In this document: positions 63,314 to 64,000 of the stretch, piece after piece | Numbering within the stretch: position 1 is the stretch's first letter | Layout: each line of letters opens with the position of its first letter | Assembly (NCBI GenBank): GCA_964035575.1 | Contig: OZ037854.1 | Coordinates: 1,178,001 to 1,242,000, forward strand | DNA length: 64,000 nt | Direction: 5' to 3' | Source of the DNA: Rhynchopus sp. YZ270_cl-10 | Taxonomy: Eukaryota; Euglenozoa; Diplonemea; Diplonemida; Diplonemidae | Translations under genes and position numbers: made by a program | The notes under the pieces: model-generated | Database searches by the model: none | What the model was told of the DNA's origin: nothing | The model's input: only the letters and a program-made list of their open reading frames with translations

Positions 63314-64000
63314 ATGGCGTACCGCACGCCCCCGCCTGTTAGGGTGCACAGACGTCTCTCTCCGCCTGATCCGCAGACGTGGACTGCACGCAAAGGCGAT
63401 GTTGCGATTGAGTCGTCGTTAGGCGACGACGACCGCTCCCTTCCTGGAAGTCCACAGATGGTGCATCTTGTGTCACAGCCTGTGCAGCAGCGTGCTCCTA
63501 GCCTGCCGCAGGTGCCTCAGCTCAAATCTCCTGCATCGCCACCGAACATCAGAACGCCTGTTGCCGTGCCGTCTGTTGTTGCCGAGCCTGTTGCTGCAGC
63601 TCCTGCGTATGTGCCGCCATCCGCATCGTTGGCGCCAAGTGGCGTGCCGGTGTCAGTGGCACCGAACAACAACGAGGAGCTTCTGTCCTTAGTGGAGGCG
63701 TTGGGCACTGCTAAGGCAGACGCGTTGCACGCACAGAGGGAGAACGATCGTCTGCGGAACAGCTTTGTGACGACGTTGGCAGAGCGTGACATGCAGTGGG
63801 AGGCGAAGGTGCAGAGGGAGCGCCACCAGATCGCGACAGTGATTGACACCATCGAAGCTGCTGCAAGGCATGAACGGCGCACCGTGCAGGAGCACCTTGC
63901 GTCGCAGTCGCAAGAGAGCGCGCACAGCACCGATGTGTTGCAGAGTATGAACGTCAACGTCGAGTCTGCGTTGCAAAACATTGCATCAAAGTGCAGCACC
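63314..64000 (+). CDS. Pro-rich, coiled-coil protein (3' partial)
   Basis: The frame opens at ATG 63314 (MAYRTPPPVRVHRRLSPPDP) and is still open after 229 codons at the window edge. The first 115 residues are low complexity, rich in Pro, Val and Ala (VVAEPVAAAPAYVPPSASLA). From about 117 a coiled coil starts (EELLSLVEALGTAKADALHA, QRENDRLRNSFVTTLAERDM) and continues to the end. No signal peptide. Likely a structural or scaffold protein, but family and function cannot be told from this part. GC content and codon use match the other genes. Confidence 0.7.
   Translation, partial: MAYRTPPPVRVHRRLSPPDPQTWTARKGDVAIESSLGDDDRSLPGSPQMVHLVSQPVQQRAPSLPQVPQLKSPASPPNIRTPVAVPSVVAEPVAAAPAYVPPSASLAPSGVPVSVAPNNNEELLSLVEALGTAKADALHAQRENDRLRNSFVTTLAERDMQWEAKVQRERHQIATVIDTIEAAARHERRTVQEHLASQSQESAHSTDVLQSMNVNVESALQNIASKCST

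Noticed and set aside
1-64000. CRISPR arrays, bacterial operons, ribosome-binding sites, riboswitches
   Set aside because: No regularly spaced repeats; introns and domain content show a eukaryotic nuclear genome.

Overview
The window looks like nuclear DNA of a flagellate protist, most likely a diplonemid (Euglenozoa). Four observations point that way. (1) All 18 protein genes I can support lie on the + strand across 64 kb, as in the one-way polycistronic units of Euglenozoa. (2) Starts are often preceded by a pyrimidine tract and an AG, which suits spliced-leader (SL) trans-splicing. (3) A stretch at 29891-29929 carries an exact 18-base match to the 3' half of the kinetoplastid/diplonemid SL exon as I remember it. 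(4) Twelve cis introns are present, all starting GTAT and ending AG, which argues against kinetoplastids, where cis introns are almost absent. CFAP251, a cilium-only protein, shows that the organism is flagellated. The species is inference; no database was searched.

Layout. 0-2.3 kb: the end of a surface protein joining a multicopper-oxidase tail to an endonuclease/exonuclease/phosphatase-like domain on a Thr/Pro stalk. 6.6-10 kb: an ankyrin protein and fucose-1-phosphate guanylyltransferase. 11-20 kb: an acidic unknown protein, a secreted lectin-like protein and a polytopic membrane protein. 20.5-28 kb: a Tudor/Agenet-plus-SPRY-like protein, a small ubiquitin-fold candidate, a conserved-looking unknown and a type I membrane protein. 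30.9-37.7 kb: a long coiled-coil protein with a C-terminal anchor, a zinc-ribbon protein resembling RNase P/MRP subunit Rpp21/Rpr2, and a small secreted Cys-rich protein. 39.8-43.3 kb: a CLC chloride/proton exchanger. 50.3-51.8 kb: a ubiquitin-like plus double CCCH protein. 53.6-62.3 kb: CFAP251, a PDZ/coiled-coil protein and cytosolic lysyl-tRNA synthetase. 63.3 kb to the end: the start of a Pro-rich coiled-coil protein. These genes share no pathway; their order probably reflects co-transcription only.

Spaces between genes are long (up to 7 kb), T-rich on the coding strand and full of short repeats. At least six recurrent families (called A, B, C, E, F, G here), 40-140 bp each, are spread through them. 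Most copies of A, B, C and E point the same way as the genes, and several end in a pyrimidine tract. Terminal-inverted-repeat (TIR) elements are also common: a 1.14 kb hAT-like element with an 8-bp target duplication, a 2.2 kb element with arms of about 300 bp, two TA-flanked mariner-type miniature elements, and a 106-bp family (D) whose two ends changed together between copies. A LINE RNase H remnant lies on the minus strand just upstream of the coiled-coil gene.

The points most worth following up are the SL-like sequence, the co-oriented pyrimidine-tailed repeats as possible donors of splice acceptors, the paired end changes of family D, the oxidase/nuclease-like fusion and the Rpp21-like protein.
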